This document shows positions 35,423 to 45,552 of a stretch of DNA of 64,000 nucleotides, piece by piece. The notes beneath the pieces were generated by a model. That model did not search any database, was not told where the DNA came from, and saw only the letters and a list, made by a program, of their open reading frames with translations. The DNA comes from Verticillium longisporum (taxonomy: Eukaryota; Ascomycota; Sordariomycetes; Glomerellales; Plectosphaerellaceae), in the NCBI GenBank assembly GCA_019188255.1, contig JAETXT010000001.1, forward strand, positions 5,952,001 to 6,016,000. Direction: 5' to 3'. A program made the position numbers and the translations under genes. The stretch's first letter is position 1, and each line of letters begins with the position of its first letter.

Positions 35423-36236
35423 TTACGCCTGCTTCGCGCCCTCGGCCTTCGAGGGGGGGATGAAGGGCTTGCCCTCGAGGGGGTTGATGGCACCGTCGGC
35501 GTAGATCATGTGTTGTCTCAGCTCAACGGGGGTGACACCTGGTCGCTGGTTGGGGATGTTCTTCTCGAGCTTCTGTTGCAAGGGGGAAAAAGAAGGGAGC
35601 ATCTGGTCAGCCGGGTTCACCGGAGTGTTCGCATCGGCGTGCGACGGGGATTGTACGTACGAGGTTCTCAAAGACACATTTGTTCAGCTTCCACTCCTGC
35701 GGGCGGCACTGATACAGCTGGTGGTTGCGGTTCTCGAGGCAGTTCCAGTGGGCGCGGAAGGACTCGAGGCAGTGGGTGTTGATGTCCTGGAGGCTGTGGC
35801 CGTTTGTCAGCGCCATCACATTTCTCTCATGCCCACACGGCGACGTGAGCCTGCCCCCATGGCGGGTCAATAGACGTACACGCTCTGAGCACACCTCGTC
35901 ACCCTGCGGCCCTCCTTCATGCAGTCGAACTCGCCGCGGCCCGCCGAGTCGGTCTTGCACTGCATGTAGTCGTCATTGTAGTCGCGGCACCGGGCGCCGA
36001 TGAAGAAAGACGCGGAGAGAAGGGGCGCAGAACTCGCACCGACCTCCTGGACCTTGGGAATCGAGGCCGGGAGGGGCGTGGTGTCGTAGTGGACCTGCTC
36101 GTTGAACCTGGGGGAAGACACTGGGTTAGCTCCCTGCTGTCGCTGCTGCGCACCAATGCATCGGCCGAGCCGTCCAATTGAGGAGACGCGTCGTTCTTGG
36201 GGAGAGTCAAACGTACTGAGGACGTCGGGTCGACAT
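35423..36236 (-). CDS. NADH:ubiquinone oxidoreductase subunit NDUFA8 (complex I, 20.8 kDa type)
   Basis: Exons 36236-36217, 36107-35880, 35793-35661 and 35572-35423 splice in phase to 176 residues; the donors are all GTACGT. The first exon encodes only MSTRRPQ. The protein has two CHCH-type cysteine modules (ARCRDYNDDYMQCK with GEFDCMKEGRRVTRCAQ, and HCLESFRAHWNCLENRNHQL with YQCRPQEWKLNKCVFENL) and ends VELRQHMIYADGAINPLEG. This matches the accessory subunit NDUFA8, imported by the Mia40 pathway into the intermembrane space. It is divergent from Nup57 with 518 bp between the start codons. Confidence 0.92.
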
Positions 36237-36754
36237 GGTTGCGGCGTTTGGGGTGATCGTGTCGTCGTGGTGATGGTACGGGAGCAAGATCTCGACGTTG
36301 AATGCCGAATTGATGTGAGGTCAGAATCAGCGGCGCTTGATTGGTCCGTGTGGGCCAAGGCTGGCAGGCCTGGTGCCATTCTCGGTCAGTGCTCGGTGAG
36401 GCACGGTCCCTGGGAGCCTGGAGAGCTCAAGCTCCAATCATTATTTTCGCGTCGCCAGTACCTGTACCGTCCACTCGGCCATCGAGTTCGAGCTGCAGCT
36501 CCAACGTTCCCCACGGCGACCACTCTGTCCCATTCGACGGTTGCGAGAGAAAAAAAAACGAACGCACTCTCCTTTCGGTTGAGCTTCGTCACGCCGGTCA
36601 GGCAGCAATTGAGTCGACTGTTGTTTTCCCCGACGTCCTCAGCGCAAACAACATTCCGCTCCGACAAACCCCACAGTCGTATCCTTGTCCTCATCACCCG
36701 TCCATCGACGGCTTTGCCTCGATTATCTAGCCATCAGCACGCATCCGAGCCGCA
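36237..36754. promoter_or_regulatory. Divergent promoter region between the NDUFA8 and Nup57 genes
   Basis: 518 bp between two start codons facing away. There is a poly-A run near 36549-36556; no TATA box was seen. Confidence 0.55.
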
Positions 36755-37966
36755 ATGAGCTTGTTTGGGAAGCCCGCAGGGCAAACTAGCGGCTTGTTTG
36801 GTGCAAGCACATTCGGCCAGTCCCAGCAACAACAACAACCGCAACAGCAACAGCAAGCCGCGCCGACCCTCAGCCTGTTCGGTGGCCAACAGAACCAGAC
36901 AAATCAGCAGCAGAATCAGGGCACCTCGAGTCTTTTTGGAGGATCTTTTGCGCAGCCCCAGCAGCAGCAGCAGCAGCAACAGCAACAGCAAGTTCAACAG
37001 TCACAGCAACAGCAAATGCCGAGCCTAGCACAGTCGCAAGCCCAGCTGTCGAGCTCCCTCTGGCAACCGGGCAGTGAAACACCACGTACGTCGCGCACAT
37101 TCACTCTATCGCATTCCTACATGACAAAATTTCGAGACTAACGTACATCCCTTGCGCCTTGCAGAAAACCAGAAGCCCCCGATGGAACAGATCGCAACCA
37201 CGTTTCGCAAATGGCATCCTGGCGACCCCAGCTGCGTGTTCCGCCACTACTTCTACAACAAGGTCGATAACGCCGCCGTTCCCTTTACCAGCCCGGCCCC
37301 AACGAAGACCCCAAGGAGTGGGAGGAGGCCCTGCAGCGCAAGCCTGGCCAGGGCTATATCCCCGTCCTCGGCGCCGGCTTCTCGGGTGTCGCCGACCGCC
37401 TGCAAACGCAGAAGCGCGTGGTTGGCGAACATAACGTCCGCCTGCACCAGATCAATGCTAGTCTCGATGCCATCCTCTCGCGACATGATCTCGAGACGAG
37501 CGTGCGGGCGCTGGCGGCGCGGAGGCGACACGTCGCACTGCGGGAGCGCTGCCTCGCGCTGGCAGCCCGCGTCCAGGTGCTGCGGAATCGTGGCTACGCC
37601 CTTAGCGGCGACGAGGATGACCTGCGGCTGAAGCTTGTGGAATTGGACCGCGCAGTGCAAGACCCGGCGCTGAGCGCGAGGGAGGAGGAGCTGTGGAGCA
37701 GGCTTATTGTGCTGCGTGGGTACGCGGACCAGTTGATGAAAGAAGTCAACAAACCGGCTGCCACGAATGGAGAGTCGTTGAGCGAGGAGACGGAGCTGAA
37801 GGTCAAGAAGGTACGTACGAAGCTCAGATTACGGGTTTAGGAAGCTGGCTAACGAATATTTCAGGTTCTCGAAGACTACGAGAAGCAGATCCAACACCTC
37901 AAAAAGGAGGTTGAGTCGATCACGAAAGACTTTCAAGAGTGGGAGAGCGATGGTGCTGCGCGGTAG
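36755..37966 (+). CDS. nup57: Nucleoporin Nup57 (Nup54 homologue), with a 1-nt frameshift
   Basis: Exons 36755-37085, 37165-37810 and 37865-37966 encode about 359 residues if one base is allowed for. The N-terminus has FG/GLFG repeats (SGLFGASTFG, LSLFGG, SSLFGG) separated by poly-Gln. The rest is the Nup54-type alpha-helical domain: ATTFRKWHPGDPSCVFRHYF, YNKVDNAAVPF, then DPKEWEEALQRKPGQGYIPV and coiled-coil segments ending VLEDYEKQIQHLKKEVES. It belongs to the central channel Nsp1-Nup57-Nup49 complex. The frame shifts at about 37284-37287 (CCCTTT), where one base seems missing before the YQPGPNEDP segment. Intron phases close only with that base. Confidence 0.88.
36826..37017. repeat. CAG/CAA trinucleotide tracts in nup57
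   Basis: Three Gln-coding tracts (about 36826-36858, 36904-36918, 36957-37017) are made of mixed CAG and CAA codons. Confidence 0.9.
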
Positions 37967-38370
37967 GATAGCGCAGTCAACCAGTGACGAATCGTGGTGA
38001 GCGGACAGGACGTGGCATGGCTGTCACACAAGGCATGGACAAGGGGCGAGTGGGCAGAAATACACCGCAATGGCATCATCGGCGCCCAACAGGGTTCACT
38101 GCACAATGCTCGGGGGAATACATCGGAATCGAGTTGTGAAGTTTTCATGTCGTGAGATGCTAGCTGGCTTGAAGCCTCGCTACAGCTGGGCCTCGGAGGC
38201 CGCGTGCTTGATTATGGTACAAAATAATGTACAACAGGGTATCGTCCCATTTCACAGCCTAGTACTCGCTGTCACTGCGTGTATATCTAGACCTCCTGCT
38301 TCCGCAATCTTATAAACCCTCGGGCGTTTCGGTATGCCGGCGTGTTTTGAAGTCAATGGGTGTGATGGCT
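37967..38370. other. Convergent 3' region
   Basis: 404 bp between the stop codons of nup57 (+) and tom5 (-); no gene was seen. Confidence 0.55.
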
Positions 38371-38636
38371 CTAGAAGACCTTGGAGACAGCGTCAATGGC
38401 GAAAGGGGCTGGAGAGAGTTAGCTTTCTTGGCGTCAAGACCCGACACTGTCGTGATAAACATACAGAGGTAGAGCATGACAGCCGAGACAAGGACCTGCT
38501 GGATGTTGAAGTTGGCCTCAGCCTCCATCTGCTTGATCTCCTCCTCGGAGAGCTGGGGGGGCGCGACTGCTAGCTGTCAGCAACAATCCGTCGGTGACAC
38601 AGAGGGTCACTGTGTGCACTAACATCCTCCGAACAT
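38371..38636 (-). CDS. tom5: Mitochondrial import receptor subunit Tom5, 50 aa in three exons
   Basis: Exons 38636-38624, 38566-38465 and 38408-38371 splice in phase to 50 residues. The first exon encodes only MFGG plus one base. The introns are 57 nt (GTTAGT...GCAG) and 56 nt (GTATGT...CCAG, with branch GCTAAC). The product reads MFGGFAPPQLSEEEIKQMEA, then a helix and a single tail-anchor span (VLVSAVMLYLSPFAIDAVSK). The MFGGF.PPQLS start and LYLSPF motif match fungal Tom5, a small component of the outer-membrane TOM complex. It is easily missed because all exons are short. It is divergent from the glycine decarboxylase gene. Confidence 0.93.
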
Positions 38637-39449
38637 TATGATGGTTTCTGGGGAGATAAACTGGGTAGGTTTGGTTTGAGCGTTGATTCAGTCAGGTCGT
38701 CGTCGCGTCGAGCTATGATGTCGTCGCAAAAATTTAGGATCCTCTAGGTACCTACCTTCAGCTCCCCCTGTGCCTGACCGTCTGACCGGGGGCATCATAC
38801 ATTACCTTAGGTAAGCGAATAATAGCCCGCTGATAAGAAGCGGCCTTCGGCTACAGTTACCGACCGGGCATGGCCCGAAGCCGGGACCTTATCAGGGATG
38901 AGTGAAAATTCCGGCGTATCAGAAGTTCTTGTTGGGTAACGATAAGATAATTGTGGATGGACCGGTCGACTTTTCGTCGCACTCCTGACCCGTGTCGAGC
39001 CGAGCACGGTGACGGTGACCCGTTGTCCGGGGCAAGTGCCAGTCATTGATAGCCATGGTCACCATTGCCCCAGGTCAAGAAATATCGTGGGCAAGGGCAA
39101 GAGCGTGCATGACTTGATCCTTCTCACCGACATTATCATTTGGGCAAATTATTCTCTGCCTGCTCCTAGATCTTGACCCTCTTGTTCTTGATCCCTTTAT
39201 CTCCAGATTCGAGGCGCATCAAAATCGCACCCCGGATCATTGTTGGTCGGTGGCAACGTCTAGGAGGGCATGAGTCGCTAATCATACCCGCACCCTCCAC
39301 TTGACCGGACCGGCTCCTTCAAGACCCTCTTCACCCCTCGTGCCGAGGAATCTTCCCCACGACACCTCCCTCCATCTCCTCCTCGATCACCTCCAGTATA
39401 CCCTCTTGGCCGTCAATTGAACCCAAACCGAGCCTCAATCTCGCTCGCA
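38637..39449. promoter_or_regulatory. Divergent promoter region between tom5 and the glycine decarboxylase gene
   Basis: 813 bp with CTAGGTACCTACCTT at 38744-38758 and TTACCTTAGGTAA at 38802-38814, both members of the recurring AGGTACCT word family. Confidence 0.55.
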
Positions 39450-42400
39450 ATGGCTTCTACCAGACTGCCCCTCCCCCGCCATCTGCGCCTGCGGGTGGCA
39501 TCGCCGAGGTTCACCAGTGGCCTGACCCGGGCATCGCCAGCATCCTCTGCACGTGTCGCCAGCCTCTGCGCTCGCCCTGCGACGGCAGCGTCCTTGCCTA
39601 TTGGCATTCGCGCCTTCAGCGCGACGTCGTCGGCCTTGACGCCTTACGCCAAGGACAACACGGACGCGTCGCTCGAGCCACTCAATGAAATCCACACCTT
39701 CATCCCCCGCCACATTGGCCCCGACATTCACGATGCCCAGCAGATGCTCAAGGCGCTGGATCCGCCAGTCAAGACCATTGACGAGTTCATTGCCGAGGTC
39801 ATCCCAGCAGACATCTTGTCGGAAAGGGCGAGCTTCCTCCCCAATGGCGAGCCCCTCCTCGAGAGCGACATTGCCTCCATCGCAAAGATGCTCAAGACCA
39901 CCGAGCAGTACGCGGCCCCCTTGATCGGTGCTGGTTATTACCCCACCATCACGCCCCAGGTCATCCAGACCAATGTTCTGGAGAACCCGGCTTGGTACAC
40001 CAGCTATACGCCCTACCAGCCCGAGATCAGCCAGGCCCGCCACGAGTTTCTTCTCAACTACCAGCCCTTCGCCCCCGCCCTGCCCGCTCTCCCCATCTCC
40101 AACGCTAGTCTTCTGGACGAGGGTACGGCAGCCGCCGAGGCCATGACTCTGTCCATGAACGCTCTCACAACCTCTCGTGCCAAGAGGGCTGGCAAGACAT
40201 ACGTCGTATCCCACCAGATTCATCCCCAGACGCTCTCTGTCCTGCAGGGCCGAAGCCAGGGATTCGGTATCAAGATCGAGACTATGGATGTTACGTCTCC
40301 TGATGCGCATGTGCGGATCAAGGCTCTCGGGGACGACCTTGTTGGTGGCATGGTTCAGTATTCTGACACGAGGGGTCACGTTGAGGACTTCAAGGCTCTC
40401 TCCGAAGTCGTTCACTCGCAGAAGGCTCTTTTGGCTGTTGCCACTGACCTTCTGGCTCTGACTCTCCTCACTCCCCCGGTGAGTGGGGAGCCGACATTGC
40501 CTTCGGTACTGCCCAGCGATTCGGCATTCCTCTTGGCTTTGGTGGGCCCCACGCTGCCTTCTTCTCTGTTACCGACGCGCACAAGCGCAGAATGCCCGGA
40601 CGTCTCATTGGTGTCTCCCGCGATCGCACGGGCAAGAATGCCATGCGCCTGTCTCTCCAGACTCGTGAGCAGCACATCAGGCGAGAGAAGGCCACGAGCA
40701 ACGTGTGCACAGCCCAGGCGCTGCTCGCCAACATGAGCGCCCTCTATGCCATTTACCATGGCCCCGAGGGCCTCAAGCAGATTGCCAACCAGGTCGTCGC
40801 CCGCGCACGCGGCGTTCAGGCGCTTGCGAAGCAGTTTGGCATCACGACGGAGGAGCCTCGCAACTCTTCCGATGGCAAGGTCCTCTTCGACACGGTCATT
40901 CTCAAGGCTGGCGACACGCTCGCCGAGAACATCGTCGAGAAGGGTGAGCAACTTGGTCTTCACTTCCGTAAGCTTGGCAGCGGCGACCTCGGGGTCAGCA
41001 TCGGCGAGGCCACGGATGCGCAGGCGTTCCAGAGGCTTGCCATTACCTTCGCTGCGGCCACTGGTGGAGATCCCAACACGGCCGGCGATGCTGCCATTGA
41101 GGTCCTTCGCAAGGAGGGCGTCGATGTGCACAGCACGCTACCTGACACTTTCAAGAGACAGTCGGAGTACCTTACGCACCCTGTTTTCAACACGCATAGG
41201 AGCGAGACGGAGATCCTCCGTTACATCTACCACCTTCAGTCGAAGGATCTTTCGCTCGTCCACTCCATGATCCCCCTGGGATCCTGCACCATGAAGCTCA
41301 ACGGTGCGACTGAGATGTCCCTGATTTCCAAGGACACTTTCTCCAACCCCCACCCTTTCGTCGACCCCAAGCACACCCCTGCCTACCTCGAGTTCATCAA
41401 GCAGCTTGAGGACCAGCTGTCCGGCATCACCGCCATGGACGCAACCACTCTGCAACCCAACTCGGGAGCGCAGGGTGAGTTTGCCGGTCTGCGCGCCATC
41501 CGCAGGTACCATGAGCAGCAGCCGGGTACCAAGCGCGACATCTGCCTGATTCCCAAGTCTGCCCACGGCACCAACCCTGCGTCTGCCGCCATGGCCGGCA
41601 TGCGCGTCGTCCCTATCGAGTGCGACAACCTGACGGGCAACTTGGATATTGCGGATCTCGAGGCGAAGTGCAAGAAGCATGCTGCCGAGCTGGGCGCCAT
41701 CATGGTCACGTACCCTAGCACCTACGGTGTGTTTGAGCCGAACATCAAGCAGGTCTGCAACATTGTGCACGAGCACGGCGGCCAGGTTTACATGGACGGT
41801 GCGAACATGAACGCCCAGATCGGCCTCTGCTCGCCCGGCGAGATCGGCGCTGACGTCTGCCACCTGAATCTGCACAAGACGTTCTGCATCCCCCACGGTG
41901 GAGGTGGTCCTGGCGTTGGCCCCATCTGCGTGAAGAAGCATCTGGCTCCCTACCTGCCCGGTCGTCACCCCGAGGACAAGGAGGCCATGATCAGCAGCGC
42001 CCCTTACGGAAGCGCTGGTATCCTGCCCATTCCTTGGGCTTACAACTCCCTCATGGGCAACCGTGGCCTTGCTCTCGCCACCAAGATGGCCATTCTGAAT
42101 GCCAACTACCTCCTCGCCCGCCTCAAGCCTTACTACAAGATCCTTTATACTAACGAAGGTGGCCGCTGCGCGCACGAGTTTATCCTCGACGCCCGTCCCT
42201 TCAGCAAGACGGCGGGTATCGAGGTTATCGATATTGCCAAGCGTCTTCAGGACTACGGATTCCACTCGCGCACCATGACCTGGCCTGTGGCTACTACGCA
42301 CATGACCGAACCTACGGAGAGCGGGAGCAAGGAGGAGCTGGACACGTTCGGCGATGCGTGGATCTCGAGTCGCGCCGAGACCCGCGGGATTTAAGAGGGC

Positions 42401-42704
42401 ATGCAGCAGCGCGAGGGTAATGTGCTGAAGATGGCGCCTCACCCTCAGGCAGACGTGATCCTGGGTGACAACGGCAAGTGGGAGCGGCCCTACTCGCGTG
42501 AGCAGGCGGCGTACCCCTGCCGTGGCTCAAGGAGAAGAAGTTCTGGCCCAGCGTTGCGCGTGTCGATGATGGTGAGTTCAACCTGTCAACTTGTCTACTC
42601 AGACTGCTAACAAACTCACAGCCTTTGGTGACACGAACCTCTTCTGCACTTGCCCACCCGTCGCAGACACGACGGGCGAGCAGTCATTTGGCGTACAGGC
42701 GTAA
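39450..42704 (+). CDS. gcv2: Glycine decarboxylase (P-protein), with two frameshifts and an internal stop
   Basis: This is the pyridoxal-phosphate subunit of the mitochondrial glycine cleavage system. The ATG at 39450 gives a presequence (MASTRLPLPRHLRLRVAS). Conserved stretches include FIPRHIGPDIHDAQQML, NASLLDEGTAAAEAM, ATTLQPNSGAQGE, SAHGTNPASAAMAG and the PLP-lysine region HLNLHKTFCIPHGGGGPG. Breaks: one base missing at about 40478-40480 (before the GEWGADIAFG segment); a TAA at 42392-42394 within a cluster of substitutions about 42290-42420; and one base missing at about 42513 in a C run. A 50-nt intron (42572-42621, branch GCTAAC) precedes the last exon, ending GEQSFGVQA. Either this copy is decaying or the consensus is poor here. 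Confidence 0.85.
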
Positions 42705-43461
42705 AAGCGGGCTTAACACCTGTACCATACCATATAATCAGCGTGCATGGATTCAATGCGTCGGAAACATTCAACATTTCGGCCGCAAGGCGTAAGGAGG
42801 GTTCAGAAATTTTTAACATTACAAAGCGGGTTCAGCGGTTCAACCTGGAATCTAGACGAGAAATACAGGATGACAGACGTAGTACCACGGGTGTTTTTCA
42901 ACAGGCAGGATAGCGAGGGACGGAAACAAATGACTTTATACCAATGATGCCAGGGAGGTTGCGCTTCGGCACCGGGCGGCCCCTGGCGATAGACGTGGAA
43001 ATGTGATCCGCGGTTTACTTCTAGACAGTGGTGTCGAATGACTGAGGGTTCAATAAAGAAGCATACGGTGTTTTTACCCCCTTGGTGGTCCATGGGGTTG
43101 TTGCTATCTGAAGGTGATGGGAGAGGTGAAAATGGGCAGCTGTCTCACCGAATGACTCGGTTGACCGAGAGCGCGCAGTCTGGTGGCGGGGCAATTTTTA
43201 CCCCGCCACCCCGCCATCCAGTCGAGAAAATTCGAAGCTCGATTATCGATCAAGCCTTCACAAGCTGCTTATCAAGCGTGCGACCAAACTGGGCTTCCCT
43301 TCTGTTCGCGCTCACTACATAGTCTTGGTTGGGGTCCTGTCACAGTCAACTGCATTTCAGAGATACCCAGATACCCAGGCGAGCCTCTTTCCCATTTTTC
43401 CAGTTTCAGGTTCCTCTCCCACCATACCTATTCCGACGAACGCATCTCACCCATCGCAAAA
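42705..43461. other. Intergenic region upstream of sqt1
   Basis: 757 bp with no coding signal, containing the 3' UTR of the glycine decarboxylase gene and the sqt1 promoter. Confidence 0.5.
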
Positions 43462-44964
43462 ATGGCTGCCCGCCGCGAAGATGTCGAAGATGTCCACGAT
43501 GAGGGCAACGACATGCTCGATGCCGAGGAGGTCGGCGAGGAGGTCCCCTCGGGTGACGACGGCGACGTCGCGATGGATTCCGACAACGAAGAGATCCAAC
43601 TGCAGAACGATTCGATTGCCTACTTTGACGAGCACGCTGATTCGGTCTTCGCTATTGCGCAACACCCCATCCACCCTTCGCTGATTGTCACCGGTGGCTC
43701 CGAAGGTGACGCCGATGATGCGCCAGGCAAGGGCTATGTCGTCGACACGAGCGCCGCCGCTGAGCGCCCCGTTCTCCCCGCCAGCTACAGCGGCGCGCAG
43801 CCTCGCGAGAGCACGCAGCTCGACGCCATCTTTGCCGTCGAGGGCCATACCGACTCTATCAACACCCTCGCCTTTACGCTCCCCAACGGCGACTTCCTCG
43901 TCAGCGGCGGCCTCGATGGCCGGCTGCGAGCCTACACAGCGACCGTCGCCCCGCCCAACGCGACGTTCAAGTTCCTCGCCGAAGCCCAGGAGGTGCCCGA
44001 GATCAACTGGATCGCCCCCTGTCCATCCTCCGACTATCCCAACACCATCGCCCTCGGCGCGTCGGACAACTCGGTCTGGGTGTACACAATCGATCCCGCC
44101 TCGGACGCACAGAACCCGCTGCAGCTCGTCAACACCTTTTGGCTGCACACGGCACCCTGCACGGCCGGCGCCTGGACACCCGACGGCAGCCTCCTCGCCA
44201 CGGTCGCCGAAGACTCGTCTCTCTACGTCTGGGACGTGTGGGGCCTCGCGGCGTCCAAGGGCGTCGTCGAAGCCAACGGCCAGACGGTCGTGTCGCTGAC
44301 GGGCGCCGACTCGCGCTTCGAGGTCGAGGGCGGCCTGTACTCGATCGCCGTCGAGCCCAACGGCGCGTACCTCGCCGTCGGCGGCGCGGGCGGGCAGATC
44401 CGCATCGTCTCGCTGCCGCGCCTCGCGGCCGCGGCCCAGGGCCACGCGGGCGCCGGCAAGGGCAAGAGCGCCAAGGGCGCGGCGTCGCAGGACGTGACGT
44501 CGGGCGGGCAGATCCTCGCGGGCCTCCAGACGCAGGCCGACAGCATCGAGACGCTCTCCTTCACGCAGCCGACGGGCGGCCAGCCCGGCCAGCAGACGAC
44601 GCTGCTCGCGGCCGGCAGCGTCGACGGCAGCATCGTCGTCTTTGGCGCGGCGCGGCGGGTCGCCGTCCGCAAGAACCTCGTCGGCGCCCACGAGGACTTT
44701 AGCGTCGTCAAGGTCGAGTTCGTCAAGGGCACGTGGCTGCTGACGAGCTGCGGCATGGACGGCGTCGTGCGGCGGTGGGACCTGCGCGGCGGCGCGGCGA
44801 ACCCGGGCGCCGCGGGCGCCGCCAACAGCGGCCTCGTCAAGGAGTGGAAGGGTCACCTTGGCGACGGCGAGGGCGGTGGCGTCCTCGGCTTCGTGCAGGG
44901 CGCGACGGGCGAGCGGGTCATTACGGCGGGCGATGATGGTGTTGTGCTGGTTTTCGAGGCGTGA
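43462..44964 (+). CDS. sqt1: WD40 protein Sqt1/AAMP-like ribosome assembly factor
   Basis: An intronless gene of 500 residues; the start at 43462 lies in a good context (AAAAATGG). An acidic N-terminus (about 1-55, with EEVGEEVPSGDDGDV) precedes a beta-propeller with repeats such as FAIAQHPIHPSLIVTGGSEG, HTDSINTLAFTLPNGDFLVS, TAGAWTPDGSLLATVAEDSS and GTWLLTSCGMDGVVRRWDL. Between blades is a Gly/Lys-rich insert (GHAGAGKGKSAKGAA). The acidic start plus propeller matches Sqt1/AAMP, which chaperones the ribosomal protein uL16 (Rpl10) before its assembly into the 60S subunit. The role is inferred from family membership. No break was seen. Confidence 0.88.
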   Translation: MAARREDVEDVHDEGNDMLDAEEVGEEVPSGDDGDVAMDSDNEEIQLQNDSIAYFDEHADSVFAIAQHPIHPSLIVTGGSEGDADDAPGKGYVVDTSAAAERPVLPASYSGAQPRESTQLDAIFAVEGHTDSINTLAFTLPNGDFLVSGGLDGRLRAYTATVAPPNATFKFLAEAQEVPEINWIAPCPSSDYPNTIALGASDNSVWVYTIDPASDAQNPLQLVNTFWLHTAPCTAGAWTPDGSLLATVAEDSSLYVWDVWGLAASKGVVEANGQTVVSLTGADSRFEVEGGLYSIAVEPNGAYLAVGGAGGQIRIVSLPRLAAAAQGHAGAGKGKSAKGAASQDVTSGGQILAGLQTQADSIETLSFTQPTGGQPGQQTTLLAAGSVDGSIVVFGAARRVAVRKNLVGAHEDFSVVKVEFVKGTWLLTSCGMDGVVRRWDLRGGAANPGAAGAANSGLVKEWKGHLGDGEGGGVLGFVQGATGERVITAGDDGVVLVFEA

Positions 44965-45552
44965 ACTGGCACCACGCCCAGAGGATGTATGATGCCGTAA
45001 TGAGGATAGAGAAAAAGGGAGGCTATGATGGTATTCTGCGAATAGAACCGAGAATCAACGACTGTGTTCTTGTCTATTCTGGCCCCTTGTAATACTCCAT
45101 GCCCACCGGTCCTAGCGACGTGCATCGAGGCTGACCTTGTGATTTCTAGCATTAAAGACTCTAAAGCTTAAGACTATCGTCTTTCTATCTCTGACTGGAG
45201 CAGACTAAGGAGGTCAAGCATCATGAAATTGTTCGCCAAAGCTCGTCGCGGATATGATGCTCACCGAGCACACCGAGCAACCCCGGTAGACCCGTCACAT
45301 GACCTCGCATTGGCGTCCGGCAGGCGCTACCCGGTCGCGTCGCCAGGAGCTCTCGTGCTTGCTTGCCAGCCTTGCCTTCCCCAGAAGATCCATGCGACAA
45401 ACGACGTAATTCCACACTGAACCAACAACCTCGACTCACCCTTCGCCTCGAGCCCCAACACCTCCCTTTTCACCACTGAACCCCATTCAATCCCTATCTC
45501 CAGCTTCACCACCAATCTCAGCGTTCAATCAGATCCTGTTGTTGCCTGCATC
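44965..45552. other. Intergenic region, nothing recognised
   Basis: 588 bp between sqt1 and the RNPS1-like gene, both on the plus strand. Confidence 0.5.

Noticed and set aside
40481..40486. GTGAGT in the glycine decarboxylase gene read as an intron donor
   Set aside because: It encodes part of the conserved GEWGADIAFG segment in the shifted frame; treating it as an intron would remove conserved residues, so a missing base is the better explanation.
41138..42442. 434-codon open frame antisense to the glycine decarboxylase gene
   Set aside because: The sense strand encodes a well-conserved enzyme; the antisense frame has no motif.
43447..44856. 469-codon open frame antisense to sqt1
   Set aside because: Same cause: it mirrors the WD40 gene in register and encodes an Arg/Ala/Gly-rich string.
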